From positions 53,941 to 117,940 of the forward strand of contig NZ_MUYV01000002.1 of NCBI RefSeq assembly GCF_002014855.1: a DNA stretch of 64,000 nt, given 5' to 3'. The notes under the pieces are model-generated. The model saw only the letters and a list, made by a program, of their open reading frames with translations. It did not search any database and was not told the origin of the DNA. Positions 46,834-57,485 of this stretch are shown here, one piece after another. The position numbers and the translations under genes were made by a program. Each line of letters starts with the position of its first letter. The stretch's first letter is position 1. Source of the DNA: Moraxella porci DSM 25326. Lineage in GTDB: Bacteria; Pseudomonadota; Gammaproteobacteria; Pseudomonadales; Moraxellaceae.

Positions 46834-47706
46834 TTAATTCGCAGACTTGACACCCAATTTATCAGCAAAATACACAAAGGCCTGCATATAGCTTGTCATA
46901 TCGCCAGCATCAAAGCTGTTGCCCACCATCGTCACTACATCCATGCCCTGTGTGCCAATCAGTGCATCAATGGCATCAGTCAGCTGAATCTCGCCACCGA
47001 CGCTTGGGGCGGTCTTGGCAAGATACTCAAAAATCGCATTATCAAACACATAGCGACCCACCACTGCCAAGTTGGACGGTGCGACATCGGCCGATGGTTT
47101 TTCGACAAAGCCTTTGACATCAAAGCAGATATTGTTATCTGATTTTTCAATGGTTTGGGTGTCGGCTAGGCGGGCGATACCATATTTATGAATGTCTGCC
47201 ATTGCCACAGGGTCGACCAAAATCTGACTACGACCTGTCTTGGTAAATTCAGCCATCATAAAGGCAAGGTTATGCATCTCATAGCCAGACGCATAAGGGT
47301 TTAGCACCACATCAGGCAGTAGCACGGCAAAGGGGTTATCGCCCACCACCGCACGACCTTGTAGCACCGCATGACCCAACCCCAATGGTTTGCCTTGGCG
47401 GACGCTAGTGATGGTGACATCATCAGGCAAGAAGCTTAGGCTGTCAGCAAGTGCATCTTTGCCCTTGCTACGCAGCTGGGTATCCAGCTCGCTATTGATA
47501 TCAAAATAGTTCTCAATCGCCATCTTTTGGGCGTGATTGACTAGGACGATATTTTTGATCCCGGCAGCGATGGCTTCTTCGATGACGTACTGGATAGCAG
47601 GTTTATTGCCCAGTGGCAACAGCTCTTTTGGCACTGCCTTGGATAATGGCAACATACGCGTACCAAAGCCTGCAACAGGGATAATGGCGTGAGTGATTTT
47701 TTTCAT
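46834..47706 (-). CDS. galU: UTP-glucose-1-phosphate uridylyltransferase (GalU)
   Basis: 290-residue nucleotidyltransferase with the nucleotide-binding start G-F-G-T-R-M-L-P-L-S-K-A-V-P-K-E near 14-29 and V-E-K-P near the sugar site. It makes UDP-glucose for GalE and surface polymers. The gene starts three bases downstream of the glycosyltransferase stop and precedes pgi. Confidence 0.96.
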   Translation of the reverse strand: MKKITHAIIPVAGFGTRMLPLSKAVPKELLPLGNKPAIQYVIEEAIAAGIKNIVLVNHAQKMAIENYFDINSELDTQLRSKGKDALADSLSFLPDDVTITSVRQGKPLGLGHAVLQGRAVVGDNPFAVLLPDVVLNPYASGYEMHNLAFMMAEFTKTGRSQILVDPVAMADIHKYGIARLADTQTIEKSDNNICFDVKGFVEKPSADVAPSNLAVVGRYVFDNAIFEYLAKTAPSVGGEIQLTDAIDALIGTQGMDVVTMVGNSFDAGDMTSYMQAFVYFADKLGVKSAN

Positions 47707-47709
47707 AAT

Positions 47710-48618
47710 TCAACCTTTAAAATCGTTATTCATATAACCGACAAGTCCATAAATAAATGCCTTCAGCCATAAGCAATAGTTTCTAACATCTTTTTTATAC
47801 ACCAAATAAAACCAAGTATATCGCCACCAATGCTTATAGACAATCTTGGATTTTTTAAAAAAATTGATGTCCTGACGCAGTCTTAGCATATACGCTTGGT
47901 TGCGCGTGGAATAAAATAGTTTAAATGGCGAATCCAAATGATGATAACGCTTACCCTTAAGGTAAAAATACTCATTGACAGAGGTGGGATGAAATACGAT
48001 TACCTTGGTATAAACGGTTGTTTTATAACCTGCATTTAATATTCGCATTTTATATTCTTGTTCGTCGCCACGAATAAAAAACTCCGCTCTTGGCACACCA
48101 ATTTTTTCTACCACTTTTTTATCAAATAACACACCATTAAACAGTTTAATCTCATTATCCAATAGCTCAATGTATTTAATCTTGTCAACTTGTGTCAGTT
48201 TTTCACCATTAACCTTGTATTCATAAGCCGACAAATGGTGATTATCCATATCCGCCACCAATGCCGAAACAACATCGTGATTATAGGTTTGTTTGATGGC
48301 AACCATATCAGCAACAAAATGCTCATCATAGGGATAAGCATCATCATCAAAACTGACAATATAATCACAATCGTCATTCTTGGCAATCTCAAACCCCTTG
48401 GCGAATCCACCAGCACCGCCTAAGTTTGCGCCCAGTTGATGTAGATAGATTTTATCATTGTGATAGCCATTAATAATACTACAAGTATTATCTGAGCTGT
48501 TGTTATCCACAATAATAATCCGCCTGACTGGATATGACTGTGATAATAACTTATCAATCAGTCGCCCAATACATTTGGCAGAATTAAAAGTGGTAATAAC
48601 AACAGCAATTTTTTTCAT
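47710..48618 (-). CDS. GlfT2-like galactofuranosyltransferase (GT2 family)
   Basis: 302-residue GT-A glycosyltransferase. Nucleotide-sugar motif T-T-F-N-S near 9-13, D-N-N-S-S-D near 38-43, N-L-G-G-A-G-G-F-A-K-G near 65-75, metal site D-D-D-A near 95-98, and the F-I-R-G-D-E-Q-E acceptor motif near 182-189. The last two patterns are typical of galactofuranosyltransferases of the GlfT2 type. It adjoins glf, which makes the UDP-galactofuranose donor. No membrane helix beyond a hydrophobic C-terminal region. Confidence 0.8.
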   Translation of the reverse strand: MKKIAVVITTFNSAKCIGRLIDKLLSQSYPVRRIIIVDNNSSDNTCSIINGYHNDKIYLHQLGANLGGAGGFAKGFEIAKNDDCDYIVSFDDDAYPYDEHFVADMVAIKQTYNHDVVSALVADMDNHHLSAYEYKVNGEKLTQVDKIKYIELLDNEIKLFNGVLFDKKVVEKIGVPRAEFFIRGDEQEYKMRILNAGYKTTVYTKVIVFHPTSVNEYFYLKGKRYHHLDSPFKLFYSTRNQAYMLRLRQDINFFKKSKIVYKHWWRYTWFYLVYKKDVRNYCLWLKAFIYGLVGYMNNDFKG

Positions 48619-48621
48619 AAA

Positions 48622-50953
<2,332 letters not shown>

Positions 50954-50959
50954 GAGAGA

Positions 50960-52111
50960 CTAACCATAAGCAAAAAATAACTGATATACATTCATAAAAA
51001 ATAGCAGAATAATAATTAAACAAAAAACCGCTTTTACAACTAATTTTGTATAACTAAGGGTTTTTCTTCTAAGAGCACGATATTTGAGATGCCCGCTTGG
51101 TGTGATTGTTCTATGATATAAATAGTATGACCGATAAAGCAAAATCCACTTTAAAGCACCTTTGAAATCAAAAGTATTTTTTAATAAAAAAAAGTCTTTT
51201 GCAATATTAAAACTTCCAAAATTACGATCATATAAATTTTTGATTTGATTATAATATTGAATATCCACCTTGTCTTTATTGGCCTTTCTAGCATCAGATA
51301 TTGACCAATAAAAGAATTTGTATCCCAAAATCCTAGATTGGTGCGCAATAGCTGGCGAACCTGCATAACGCAAAGCAAGATCATCATTAATCAAGGATGG
51401 CGCCCTCACCATATCTATATATTTTTGAGGATTCCATGTTGTCATAATAGAATTAGGTCTGATACGATAATTAACAACACTCAATGGCTCGTACCAAATA
51501 GTTTGACTATGAGATAAAATTAACGGTGTCGTTGCAATGTCTTCCATGTACAATCGTGAATGAAATCTAACATCTTGCATGATAGATCTTTTTACAAAGA
51601 ATCTCCAAGCATAAAATGTGCAGTCTTCCAAATATTGAGCAACCACAGAATCATCAACTTGCACTATACATCTTGGCTGAAATGAAAACTTACTCATTTC
51701 CCTCCAATCATGTTCACTTGAAAATGTATGACTACCAAAATAAATCATGTCAGTTCTAACGGAAAATAGAGTCTCTATAATTTCTTTTAGGTTATTTTTA
51801 TTGATATAGTCATCAGAATCCAAAAAGAAAATATATTCGCCTTTTGCATGCCGTACACCAAAATTTCTTGCATCGCTTAAACCAAGATTTTGAGTTGGTC
51901 TAAGCACTCGAAAACACTCATAATTTCTTAAGATGGATATCGCATCATTTAATGCACGAACTTCAGTATCAACATTAAAGTCATCTACTACAATAATCTC
52001 AACTGGTGTTTTTTCTAAATCCAAATCCGATAGAGTATCATCAATAGTTTTTAAACACGAATAGATGTACGCACTGCAATTATAATAAGGTGCAACAATT
52101 GTCAAAAACAT
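50960..52111 (-). CDS. Glycosyltransferase, GT2 family with C-terminal membrane anchor
   Basis: 383-residue GT-A enzyme: V-A-P-Y-Y-N near the N-terminus, V-V-D-D-F near 40-44, N-L-G-L-S-D-A-R-N near 75-83 and the metal-binding L-D-S-D-D near 96-100. A hydrophobic segment at about 357-380 would anchor it in the inner membrane near the export complex. Sugar and linkage are not predictable. AT-rich like its neighbours. Confidence 0.82.
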   Translation of the reverse strand: MFLTIVAPYYNCSAYIYSCLKTIDDTLSDLDLEKTPVEIIVVDDFNVDTEVRALNDAISILRNYECFRVLRPTQNLGLSDARNFGVRHAKGEYIFFLDSDDYINKNNLKEIIETLFSVRTDMIYFGSHTFSSEHDWREMSKFSFQPRCIVQVDDSVVAQYLEDCTFYAWRFFVKRSIMQDVRFHSRLYMEDIATTPLILSHSQTIWYEPLSVVNYRIRPNSIMTTWNPQKYIDMVRAPSLINDDLALRYAGSPAIAHQSRILGYKFFYWSISDARKANKDKVDIQYYNQIKNLYDRNFGSFNIAKDFFLLKNTFDFKGALKWILLYRSYYLYHRTITPSGHLKYRALRRKTLSYTKLVVKAVFCLIIILLFFMNVYQLFFAYG

Positions 52112-52114
52112 TTT

Positions 52115-53395
52115 TCAACTCTCTAAAATTTTACCCAATATCTTATCTACGACACCAGCGTGATATATCCTATAGCAACCATCTGAATGATCAGTACCAT
52201 AGGGCATAGAGATTGTTTTTACCCTATCGGAAAACAATCTAAGCGCATTAAATTCTTCCGTCTCATTCAATGCATCAAAAACAACGTAATGCGATACATT
52301 TTTCTTTTTTACTTTTAAAAAACGAACAATATCAAGCTCAACACCCTCTTTTGCATAGTCATCTACAATATCATATGTTGGGGTTTTTGAGCGCTTTTCA
52401 TCACTCTCTTTTTTCTTCAAGTCTATCAAAAATAACTTATCAATAGAAGACAAAACCTGAATGGCAATTGCATGATAACTAGTGATTTTATCCTCTTGGG
52501 ATAAAGTTTCAGCAATCCACATCGCAGCATATCCACCCATAGACATACCAATACATACAATGTTTTTATATTCTCTTGATTTTATCAGCTGCTTGATTAT
52601 GTCCATATCATCCAGATACCACCTTGACGGTGCTGATTGCGCCACCCTGATATAATCCAAATCATGCATCAATGGGGTGTTAAAAAATTCATATTGTACA
52701 CTATGTCCATTATACTCCTCTCCGGCAGAATTAAAAATAACCATCAAGGTATCACTTTTATTACTAAAAGATAGGTCAACCTTTAAATAATTCAGTGCTT
52801 TATTGGAGTTATATTCTTGAGTGAAAGTCAAATGGTGTTTTGCATCCCCATGAATCTGATTCATTGCTAATGACAAAATTTTTTGCCCAAGTGTAATTTT
52901 TTGAGAAACCAAGTTATTTTCCATATTTTGGTTTAAAATATACAATTTATCATTTTCAACTTTCCAATACTTTTCATTGTCATTATGATAATTGTATATT
53001 TTGCCATCTATGCCAAAAAACAAAGAACCCCACACCTCTCCCTTAGGGCTCTTATATAAAGCGCTTTTATTAGCAATAGCAGAAGTAACTGGGTTTGCTG
53101 TATCAATCAAATGCTCACCAAGATCTAGAGATGAAAGCAAGACATTATTATTGCTTTTCCGAAAATTAGAAACACTCAACCAAATATTAGCTTCTTGAAT
53201 GTAAGACAACTTGTAGCTTACCTTGTTAAGCTCATCAGAAATAATCAGCTCACCATTAGAATGTAGCCAATTCGCAAATCCTTCTGTGCCATCACTTTCA
53301 ATAGTACCGTTTTCTAGAAAAGAAATATTACTATTTTGATACCAACCATTAATGTAAATAGCCCATCGACTATTGATAATATTTTCAACTAGCAT
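52115..53395 (-). CDS. Two-domain capsule-locus protein: beta-repeat N-terminus and serine-hydrolase C-terminus
   Basis: 426-residue protein. Residues 1-160 contain two similar beta-rich segments (W-Y-Q-N-S-N-I-S-F-L-E-N-G near 18-30; W-K-V-E-N-D-K-L-Y-I-L near 144-154), like lectin-type repeats in glycan proteins. From about 215 an alpha/beta-hydrolase fold follows with nucleophile elbow G-M-S-M-G-G (Ser285 at 283-288) and possible Asp/His partners near the C-terminus (D-H-S-D-G). No signal peptide, so it acts in the cytoplasm, perhaps as an acyl esterase or acyltransferase on the growing polymer. The exact family is not recognised. Confidence 0.65.
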   Translation of the reverse strand: MLVENIINSRWAIYINGWYQNSNISFLENGTIESDGTEGFANWLHSNGELIISDELNKVSYKLSYIQEANIWLSVSNFRKSNNNVLLSSLDLGEHLIDTANPVTSAIANKSALYKSPKGEVWGSLFFGIDGKIYNYHNDNEKYWKVENDKLYILNQNMENNLVSQKITLGQKILSLAMNQIHGDAKHHLTFTQEYNSNKALNYLKVDLSFSNKSDTLMVIFNSAGEEYNGHSVQYEFFNTPLMHDLDYIRVAQSAPSRWYLDDMDIIKQLIKSREYKNIVCIGMSMGGYAAMWIAETLSQEDKITSYHAIAIQVLSSIDKLFLIDLKKKESDEKRSKTPTYDIVDDYAKEGVELDIVRFLKVKKKNVSHYVVFDALNETEEFNALRLFSDRVKTISMPYGTDHSDGCYRIYHAGVVDKILGKILES

Positions 53396-53403
53396 AATAA
53401 TCT

Positions 53404-54051
53404 CTACAAAAAATTATAAACAGATATTGCTTCATCTATGTCATCAAAAACAAAAATTCTGCCCTTATCCAAGATAGCAACTTTATCACAGTAATCTCTA
53501 ATATTATGCAGTTCATGCGAAACAATAATCATTGCCTTATGGGCTCTTTTTTCAAATAACTCTTCTTGGCATTTCTGATGAAATTTAGCATCTCCCACAG
53601 AGATGACTTCATCTATCAAATAACAGTCAAAATCAACCGCCATAGAGATAGCAAACGCCAATCTTGCTCGCATACCTGATGAATACACCTTAACGGGTTC
53701 GTATAAATATTTACCAAGTTCTGCAAACGAATCTACAAGCTCCATAGCTTTTTCATAATCAGTGTTATATACTCGGCACACAAAACGAACATTATCAGCT
53801 CCAGTTAAACTACCCTGAAACGCTCCACTAAAGGCCAATGGCCATGAGATACTCATAGTTCTAGTGATTGATCCAAATGTTGGCAGTTCAACACCGCCCA
53901 ACAATCTAATCAAAGTTGATTTACCAGCACCATTTCTACCTAAGATACCTATTTTCTCGCCCATTTTTACGGTTAGATTGACACCATCCAAAACATTCCT
54001 TCTTCCGCTCTGAACCGGGTAAGATTTTACAACATTTTCTAATCTAATCAA
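53404..54051 (-). CDS. ctrD: Capsule ABC exporter, ATP-binding subunit
   Basis: 215-residue ATPase, matching the CtrD/BexA/KpsT family in length. Walker [10 protein letters not shown] near 38-46, signature Y-S-S-G-M-R-A-R near 122-129, Walker B C-Y-L-I-D-E-V near 142-148. It drives export of the lipid-linked polysaccharide across the inner membrane. Its start overlaps the permease stop by four bases. Confidence 0.93.
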   Translation of the reverse strand: MIRLENVVKSYPVQSGRRNVLDGVNLTVKMGEKIGILGRNGAGKSTLIRLLGGVELPTFGSITRTMSISWPLAFSGAFQGSLTGADNVRFVCRVYNTDYEKAMELVDSFAELGKYLYEPVKVYSSGMRARLAFAISMAVDFDCYLIDEVISVGDAKFHQKCQEELFEKRAHKAMIIVSHELHNIRDYCDKVAILDKGRIFVFDDIDEAISVYNFL

Positions 54052-54875
54052 CTGCTCGCTTCCAATTTATTACTAATATGTTTTACCAAAACCAAGCCGA
54101 TAAACGACAAACAGATATTAAACCAAATCACATAGCTTGGATTTTCATATGTGGGCACCAAATCACCATAGTATCCATGCCTTAACATTTCGGTTGTGTG
54201 AACCATAGGTAAATACAAAACTATTTCTTGAACATTGACCGGCAACCAATGTACAAAAAACCCTGCACCAGATACTGGAAACAACAAATATGTAACAGCA
54301 TGCCACAACCTATCAAGCACATCAGACAATTGAAAAATTGCCCCTACCACCAATGATAGCGCAATAGTAAACCAAAAAAGCAAGATCCAAGCATATACCA
54401 TCAATAAAAAATTACTTGGGAAATCAATACTGCCTATAGCTATAAAACCCAAGAGTAGCACAACTAAAGAAATAGTTGCTCCTACAGACTCTAGCAGTGC
54501 GCGAGCTACAAACACATCAATAACTTTTACATTTCTGTGGTACAAAAGGCCAATATTTGCCTCGACCGCATTGCCCACTCTATTTGCACTATTACGCCAC
54601 ATCAAGATTGTTGAATAGCCTGTGATTGCAAAAGGAATAATCGAGTATGAAGCTCCATGTGCATCTTTTAAGAAATGCCAAAGCGCAGCCACACCCAATG
54701 TGAAAATCATTGGCTCAACAAACAACCAAGCAAAACCAATATTATGCCGCCCATAGCGTGTGATGATTTCACGCATCAGTAGTGCATAAATCACCCGTAG
54801 CTGAATTTTTAATGATTTAAAAAATTCAGCCATTTCTTTTGTATAGGATGTTTTTTCATTCATATCGCTAATCAC
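54048..54875 (-). CDS. ctrC: Capsule ABC exporter, permease subunit
   Basis: 275-residue ABC-2 permease of the CtrC/BexB/KpsM type with about six hydrophobic helices. It contains [16 protein letters not shown] near 39-54, the family's start pattern. It forms the channel powered by the ATPase encoded next. Overlaps the upstream gene by eight bases, indicating translational coupling. Confidence 0.93.
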   Translation of the reverse strand: MISDMNEKTSYTKEMAEFFKSLKIQLRVIYALLMREIITRYGRHNIGFAWLFVEPMIFTLGVAALWHFLKDAHGASYSIIPFAITGYSTILMWRNSANRVGNAVEANIGLLYHRNVKVIDVFVARALLESVGATISLVVLLLGFIAIGSIDFPSNFLLMVYAWILLFWFTIALSLVVGAIFQLSDVLDRLWHAVTYLLFPVSGAGFFVHWLPVNVQEIVLYLPMVHTTEMLRHGYYGDLVPTYENPSYVIWFNICLSFIGLVLVKHISNKLEASS

Positions 54876-55992
54876 GATGCTCTCTCACACCAGCTACAAA
54901 CAGTCTTAATACACCCCAAAGCAACAAGCCAAATACAAAACCAGATAAGACATTCTTAATTCGCTCTGGCTTAGCAGCTTCATCAGGCAGTGATGGCTTG
55001 GCCAAAAGCTCAAGATAAAGCTGCTTTTGGTTAAAGTCACTTTTGGCGGATTCATAGCTGCTGATCGCTGCTTCCAGCTGCTTATCAGCGAGCTGTTTCT
55101 CAAGCTGTAGGCCTTGGTACTCAACAGAACGGTTGCTGTACGACACATCAGAGGGTCCAGTGATCTTGGCCGTCTTTTCGGCAATCGACTTTTCAATCGT
55201 CTTAATATGCACCTCCAGCGGCTGAATCTGCGGATTTTCTGGAGTCAATGCTTTTGCTTGTGCCAACTGCGACTGTGCTTGAATCAAGGCATCCTGCAGT
55301 TTTGAAATCTCTTGCAAAGCAATGGTTGACTGCCCTTCAGGGTTATACAGCTTGTTATCAGTGCGATACTGAGCCAGTTTATCTGCCGCCTCTCTAGACT
55401 TTTGTTTGGCGAGCTCTACTTCTTCGGCTGAGTATTTTAGGATGTCATTTTTGGCATTATTATTAATGCGATTGATGACGACATCACCCATCTTTAACAG
55501 CTGCTCATTGATCTTTTGAGCTTCTTCGGCACTGAATGCCTGAACCTGCAACTGCGAAATTGACGATGCAGGATCATAAACAATTTTTACCTTGCCATTA
55601 AAGTACTTATAGAAGTTTTCATCTGTTGGACTTTGAAAAAAACTACCAAAGCGACTAAAGGGATCGATAGTATCGCTTGAATAACTGTCTTTGATTTGCA
55701 AGTCATTATTTAGGTTCGCCACCGCATCTCGAGATGTCATATAATCTCGTACCAAATAACTATCATCCGATGATGCATTAAAGCCGATGTTTTGTAGCAT
55801 CACGCTTAGACCAGAGGTTGATTGCTTATTAGGGCTTCTAATGACGAACTTGGACTCTGAGACATATTGATTAGAAGCGATAAGTCCATAATAAATCGCC
55901 AATAATACAGTTGGTAAAACTACACACAACCAAAACAAGGGATCTTGTTTCTTTAGAAAGCTTCTTTTGTCGTTTTTATACACTGTCATCAA
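54868..55992 (-). CDS. ctrB: Capsule export inner-membrane/periplasmic protein (CtrB/KpsE-like)
   Basis: 374-residue protein with a membrane helix near each end (about 20-40 and 347-367) and a long periplasmic coiled coil (about 190-340), the layout of polysaccharide co-polymerase proteins of ABC exporters. V-S-E-S-K-F-V-I-R-S-P near 49-59 is a family motif. It links the inner-membrane transporter to the outer-membrane channel. Confidence 0.92.
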   Translation of the reverse strand: MMTVYKNDKRSFLKKQDPLFWLCVVLPTVLLAIYYGLIASNQYVSESKFVIRSPNKQSTSGLSVMLQNIGFNASSDDSYLVRDYMTSRDAVANLNNDLQIKDSYSSDTIDPFSRFGSFFQSPTDENFYKYFNGKVKIVYDPASSISQLQVQAFSAEEAQKINEQLLKMGDVVINRINNNAKNDILKYSAEEVELAKQKSREAADKLAQYRTDNKLYNPEGQSTIALQEISKLQDALIQAQSQLAQAKALTPENPQIQPLEVHIKTIEKSIAEKTAKITGPSDVSYSNRSVEYQGLQLEKQLADKQLEAAISSYESAKSDFNQKQLYLELLAKPSLPDEAAKPERIKNVLSGFVFGLLLWGVLRLFVAGVREHRD

Positions 55993-55999
55993 TTCCTAA

Positions 56000-57241
56000 T
56001 TAATTTGCAAGATCGCGAATATTAACAATGGAATAAACGCTTTGGCTAATCATGCCCAAGAATTTACCAAATTCAACCGCAGGCGCATTAGAGACATAGA
56101 TTACATCTTGGTTGTGGATCTCAAAATCACGAGCAATGATGTAGTTCAATGGATCTTTAAGATTCAGACGATATACCACTGGCACTGATGTATGATGAAA
56201 TTGCACTGGGACGCTTTGTAGTTGCTCAGCAGTCAAGACTGCCGGGTTTTCGAAGCGGAAAATAAAAACACCTTGAGCGTCAGCACGGCTGTCATTCAAA
56301 CCACCCGCTCGTGCCAAAGCCTGCATCAACGAAATGCCACTGGCTTCAAAATCAATTTCGTCATTTTTGGCGGTTGCGCCCATCACCATATAACTGTTGG
56401 TTTTGTATTTGACCGAGATTACATCGCCTTGTTGTAGGCGGATATTTTGGCGAGCGTCGTTGATAATCTGTGACAGCAGCATTTCTCTTGCCTGCCCACC
56501 ACGAGTTAGCTGCACGCTCACTCGCTCCGCAGCTTGCTTGGCACCACCTGCCGCTGCGATGGCATCCAAAATACGCTCACCCTTGCCTGTCAGTGGCATT
56601 CTTGTGCTATTATTCACTTCGCCAATCACAGTTACATCGGCTGAGTTATTCTTAGTGATACGCACAATAGCACTTGGCTGATTTGCTTTTTTGCGCAATC
56701 CAGCAATGATCATATCCTGCACTTGCTGTGGCGTTTTGCCAATGACATTTAATTTACCGACAAATGGTACGCTGATATAGCCTGACTTATCAACCATTTG
56801 CTCAGGCAGTTTCGTTTCTTTTGTGCCCGAGAAACCATTCAAATCACTCGCCGTACCAAATAATAACGCTGGTGGTGCCTCCCAAATCGTGACATCCACA
56901 ACATCACCAGATGAGATACGATTCATAGCCGTTTGCGCATTGGCAAAATAGTTAGAAAAGGCAACATTAGGTGTCAGATTTTTTGATCTGCCTGCAACTT
57001 GAGAATCAATATCGATTACCAGCAAGCCATAATTATCACTTGGGTTATTTGTTGGATTGCTAGATGAGGGCACAATCACAGCATTCGGATTTTTGAAAAT
57101 TTGACCGCGTGTTGGACCAGAATTGGCCTGCCAATTACTCACTGCTTGACAGCCTGACAAAATCAGTATCAAGCCCAATCCTACAATTCCCTTTGCAGAG
57201 AAATTGGAGCACTTAAAAATAGTTTTATCTAAATATTGCAT
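56000..57241 (-). CDS. ctrA: Capsule export outer-membrane lipoprotein (CtrA/Wza-like)
   Basis: 413-residue polysaccharide-export lipoprotein. Lipobox I-L-S-G-C puts the acylated Cys at 31. A poly-export domain follows (G-D-V-V-D-V-T-I-W-E near 114-123), then SLBB-type domains (V-I-G-E-V-N near 205-210 and V-M-G-A near 280). Length is nearer CtrA/BexD than KpsD. First gene of the capsule operon, 95 bases after an extended -10 promoter. Confidence 0.93.
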   Translation of the reverse strand: MQYLDKTIFKCSNFSAKGIVGLGLILILSGCQAVSNWQANSGPTRGQIFKNPNAVIVPSSSNPTNNPSDNYGLLVIDIDSQVAGRSKNLTPNVAFSNYFANAQTAMNRISSGDVVDVTIWEAPPALLFGTASDLNGFSGTKETKLPEQMVDKSGYISVPFVGKLNVIGKTPQQVQDMIIAGLRKKANQPSAIVRITKNNSADVTVIGEVNNSTRMPLTGKGERILDAIAAAGGAKQAAERVSVQLTRGGQAREMLLSQIINDARQNIRLQQGDVISVKYKTNSYMVMGATAKNDEIDFEASGISLMQALARAGGLNDSRADAQGVFIFRFENPAVLTAEQLQSVPVQFHHTSVPVVYRLNLKDPLNYIIARDFEIHNQDVIYVSNAPAVEFGKFLGMISQSVYSIVNIRDLAN

Positions 57242-57327
57242 AAATCAAATACGCCGTTGGTATGCCAAAATATGGGAATGATTTCTAGTCCAAAATCTAG
57301 CCAAGAGATACAATGGCTCAATATCTC

Positions 57328-57336
57328 ATTATAGCA
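57328..57336 (-). promoter_or_regulatory. Extended -10 promoter of the capsule operon
   Basis: The minus strand reads TGC-TATAAT, 86 bases before ctrA. The -35 region is poor. It is the best promoter candidate in the 244-base gap between plsB and ctrA, which otherwise holds no gene. Confidence 0.5.
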
Positions 57337-57485
57337 AATTTTATTAAACCAGATTCGATAAATTTAGCAGCTATGGATACCAATTGTAACATCTGCATAC
57401 TTTTTTGATGGTTTGGTGTAAATAATGTATCCAATACACATTTCTGTATCACGCTTGTAAAAATACACCGCTTCGACACAGAGCT

